Origin: Daldinia sp. FL1419
Lineage: Eukaryota; Ascomycota; Sordariomycetes; Xylariales; Hypoxylaceae
Reading direction: 5' to 3'
Length of the DNA stretch: 64,000 nucleotides
Assembly (NCBI GenBank): GCA_025201765.1
Contig: MU623471.1
Coordinates: forward strand, 1-64,000
Every line of letters begins with the position of its first letter. The first letter of the stretch is position 1. Position numbers and translations under genes: made by a program. Positions 62,201 through 64,000 of this stretch are shown piece by piece. Under the pieces are notes generated by a model that saw nothing but the letters and a program-made list of their open reading frames with translations, ran no database searches and had not been told where the DNA came from.

Positions 62201-63970
62201 AGCTGTGATACTAAAATAAGGTTGTAGGTTAGGCTAGGGCAGTATATAATATTTAAGATTTTAATTATTTTGAGATTCCTGTTTATAATGATTTTGATTG
62301 CTGTAGTACCTTGGAATTTAAGCATAATGGTTTTTTTATTGATGCTATAGATATGCAGTCCCTTATATAGGTGTAAATTAATGAATAATATTTTGTTGCA
62401 GTAGCTGGTTTGATTATAACTATTATTAATTATGATTACCTTTTTAAGTTTAATTACCAATTCTTCAATTTTAAGTTTATTTATAATTATAAATCTTAAG
62501 GCTTTTAATACCCCTATTGTGGATGAGTTGGTAGGTATATAATTTAATACAGGGGTAACTGTAAAAATTAATAATTTTGTTGGTATACCTTACATTTGGT
62601 TACCTTGTACCTCATCCAGTATATTATATTTTGGCTTCCCAGATAGGTATCCCCAAAAAAGTCTAGACAAGATACTCAACTTTAATGGATTTATTAATGT
62701 TTTAATTACAGTATTACTAAATACTATAAATATTGTAATGGCTATAAGCTCTGGTACGTTCTAAGAATCCTTATAAATTAATGTTACAATAATAAATTTT
62801 CTTTTTTTTCCTTTAGCCTTTTTAGGCTTATCTTTTATGCTGCCTTACCAACCTTATAATTATAATTCTAGGTATTCCTAAAAGCATTTGGTAGGATTAT
62901 GGGTTATAATATAGTACCCTATAATTACATAATGAATATATATAGGACCTAATCTTTTTTTACATTTTTTACCTTTATTAAAATAATTGATTAGAATTAT
63001 CTTATTATCCCTATTTCTAAATTTTTAGATTTATTTTTCTTATTGAACTAATTTAACAACATTATTAATATTAATAATAATTTTAATAATTTAATCAATA
63101 TTATCTTATAAAGGAATAATATTATAACTTTAAAAAAATGTAATAAAGAATATATTATAATTACTTCCCAAAATATTAAAGAATTTTTTAAATAAATAAG
63201 GTTCACTAATTATATAAATTTAATCTAATTCCTTAAAATTGGTCTAAAATTATTATAACTTTAATAATAATATTATAACCAACCTTTTAAAACTTAATGA
63301 AATAATATTTTATTTAAATATTAAATTTTAAAATACTACACTCCCTTATAATTTATATTCCTTCTCAAAGGCTTTCCAAAGTTTAACTACAATATTCTTA
63401 CTAATTACCATATTTTTAAGATTTTTTCCCAAATGGTACCTTATGCACCCACATGCTTTATCCTATTAATCTTACCAAAACCTAATTTCCTTATATTATT
63501 TAATTAATAAAAGATTTTTAAAGGTTCCTCCCACTTCCACCATCAGAATTATTTCATTAATATTTCCTAAAAATATCCTTCTATACCTTTACATTATTAA
63601 ATAATTAGGTATATTCTTTTTAAACACTAATTATTCATTTATTAATTTTAGTTTAATAATGTTATTCAAGGCTATAATACCCATCTTTATTTTTAAAACC
63701 ATTGATAAAATATTAAAAAAGATCTTATAATATTTTAAAAATTTTTGTTAATTTATCTCAATAAAACTACTTTATTGCTACAATTAATAGATTAAACAGT
63801 TCAGATATCCGATCTAATATAATTACAAAATATGTAACTCAGCTTGGAACTGTTATTAAATTAATGCCTAAATTTTCATTTAATAAATCTGGGGTAGGTA
63901 CTCCGGATAAGATATTAAAATATTATAATAAATTTTGTGGGATAATAACTTCAAAACCAAAATAATCCAT
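59250..63970 (-). pseudogene. Copia-B Gag-Pol polyprotein, broken
   Basis: Minus-strand frame, about 1,570 codons if joined, with RIP stops. The start near 63970 reads MDYFGFEVIIPQNLL, then ILSGVPTPDLLNENLGIN. At 62170-62460 a 96-codon open stretch ends NIIYCPSLTYNLILVSQLTH, the conserved segment after copia protease. RT N-terminus (60420-60620) gives a stretch comparable to KWV.KIKRDP..EI.RYKARWV. At 59980-60234 FVKGYNYIVVYVDNLLITRP is the RT active site, YVDD changed to YVDN by G-to-A. RNase H (about 59400-59520) reads KKAIWLCYLLMELVAVQDQI. Translation as a full protein is not possible. Confidence 0.8.
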
Positions 63971-64000
63971 ATTTAGGTTGTTTGAGAAAGATATTAATAA

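Larger units (their letters stand above)
58521..64000 (-). mobile_element. Copia-B, Ty1/copia element, 5' end beyond window
   Basis: On the minus strand: probable polyprotein start at 63970, protease region 62460-62170, integrase, RT 60620-59980, RNase H about 59650-59250, a purine tract GAGTGGGAG just before the LTR, and 3' LTR 58716-58521. Less AT-biased than Copia-A or Copia-D but still interrupted by stops. The 5' LTR should lie just past 64000. Confidence 0.85.

Noticed and set aside
1..64000. Mitochondrial or bacterial origin for the AT-rich DNA
   Set aside because: Non-LTR and copia elements, spliceosomal introns in the kinase and CpA/TpG-type decay point to nuclear fungal DNA; no mitochondrial genes or tRNAs seen.

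Overview
This window looks like nuclear heterochromatin of a filamentous ascomycete (Pezizomycotina). It is very AT-rich and packed with nested, broken transposable elements. Their decay is the C-to-T and G-to-A pattern at CpA/TpG expected from repeat-induced point mutation (RIP): reading frames of recognisable reverse transcriptases and integrases are interrupted by TAA/TAG and lose acidic catalytic residues (YVDD to YVDN, DD to NN). I see no rRNA, tRNA, CRISPR array or bacterial feature. Element boundaries come from comparing copies within the window; species, GC values and database identities could not be computed.

Layout. (1) 1-9628: a Ty1/copia element, Copia-D, on + (integrase end, RT, RNase H, 3' LTR), split by a complete 5.4-kb copia element, Copia-A1 (858-6285). 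Its last 1.1 kb is tandemly repeated. (2) 9754-37574: a gag-bearing LTR element, G-a, with a roughly 400-bp LTR (R) and a 480-codon gag-like ORF that is not RIP-damaged. It is split by two near full-length Tad1-like LINEs (13903-20488 on -, 28421-34975 on +), one truncated LINE (20660-21036), and a solo R LTR that itself holds copia copy A2 (21895-28100), which holds another LINE fragment. (3) 37575-43078: a large inverted repeat, arms about 1.25 kb, around a 3-kb undamaged island (38819-41824). The island holds an apparently intact five-exon protein-kinase gene and a small membrane-protein gene. (4) 41825-52016: two deletion derivatives of G (G-b on +, G-c on -) back to back, with R-type and F-type terminal repeats between them. 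(5) 52017-54083: R sub-repeats, a solo LTR with a perfect 5-bp duplication, and another solo R. (6) 54364-58342: two truncated LINEs, tail to tail. (7) 58521-64000: another copia element, Copia-B, on -, from its 3' LTR to the probable gag start.

The only sequences that look able to encode protein today are the gag-like ORF (11433-12875), the 113-codon membrane protein (39168-39509) and the kinase (40210-41603). Nested insertions with target-site duplications and matching empty sites give a partial history: G-a, then a solo R LTR into G-a, then Copia-A2 into that LTR, then a LINE fragment into Copia-A2. The kinase island between inverted, RIP-damaged retroelement arms is the most interesting locus.
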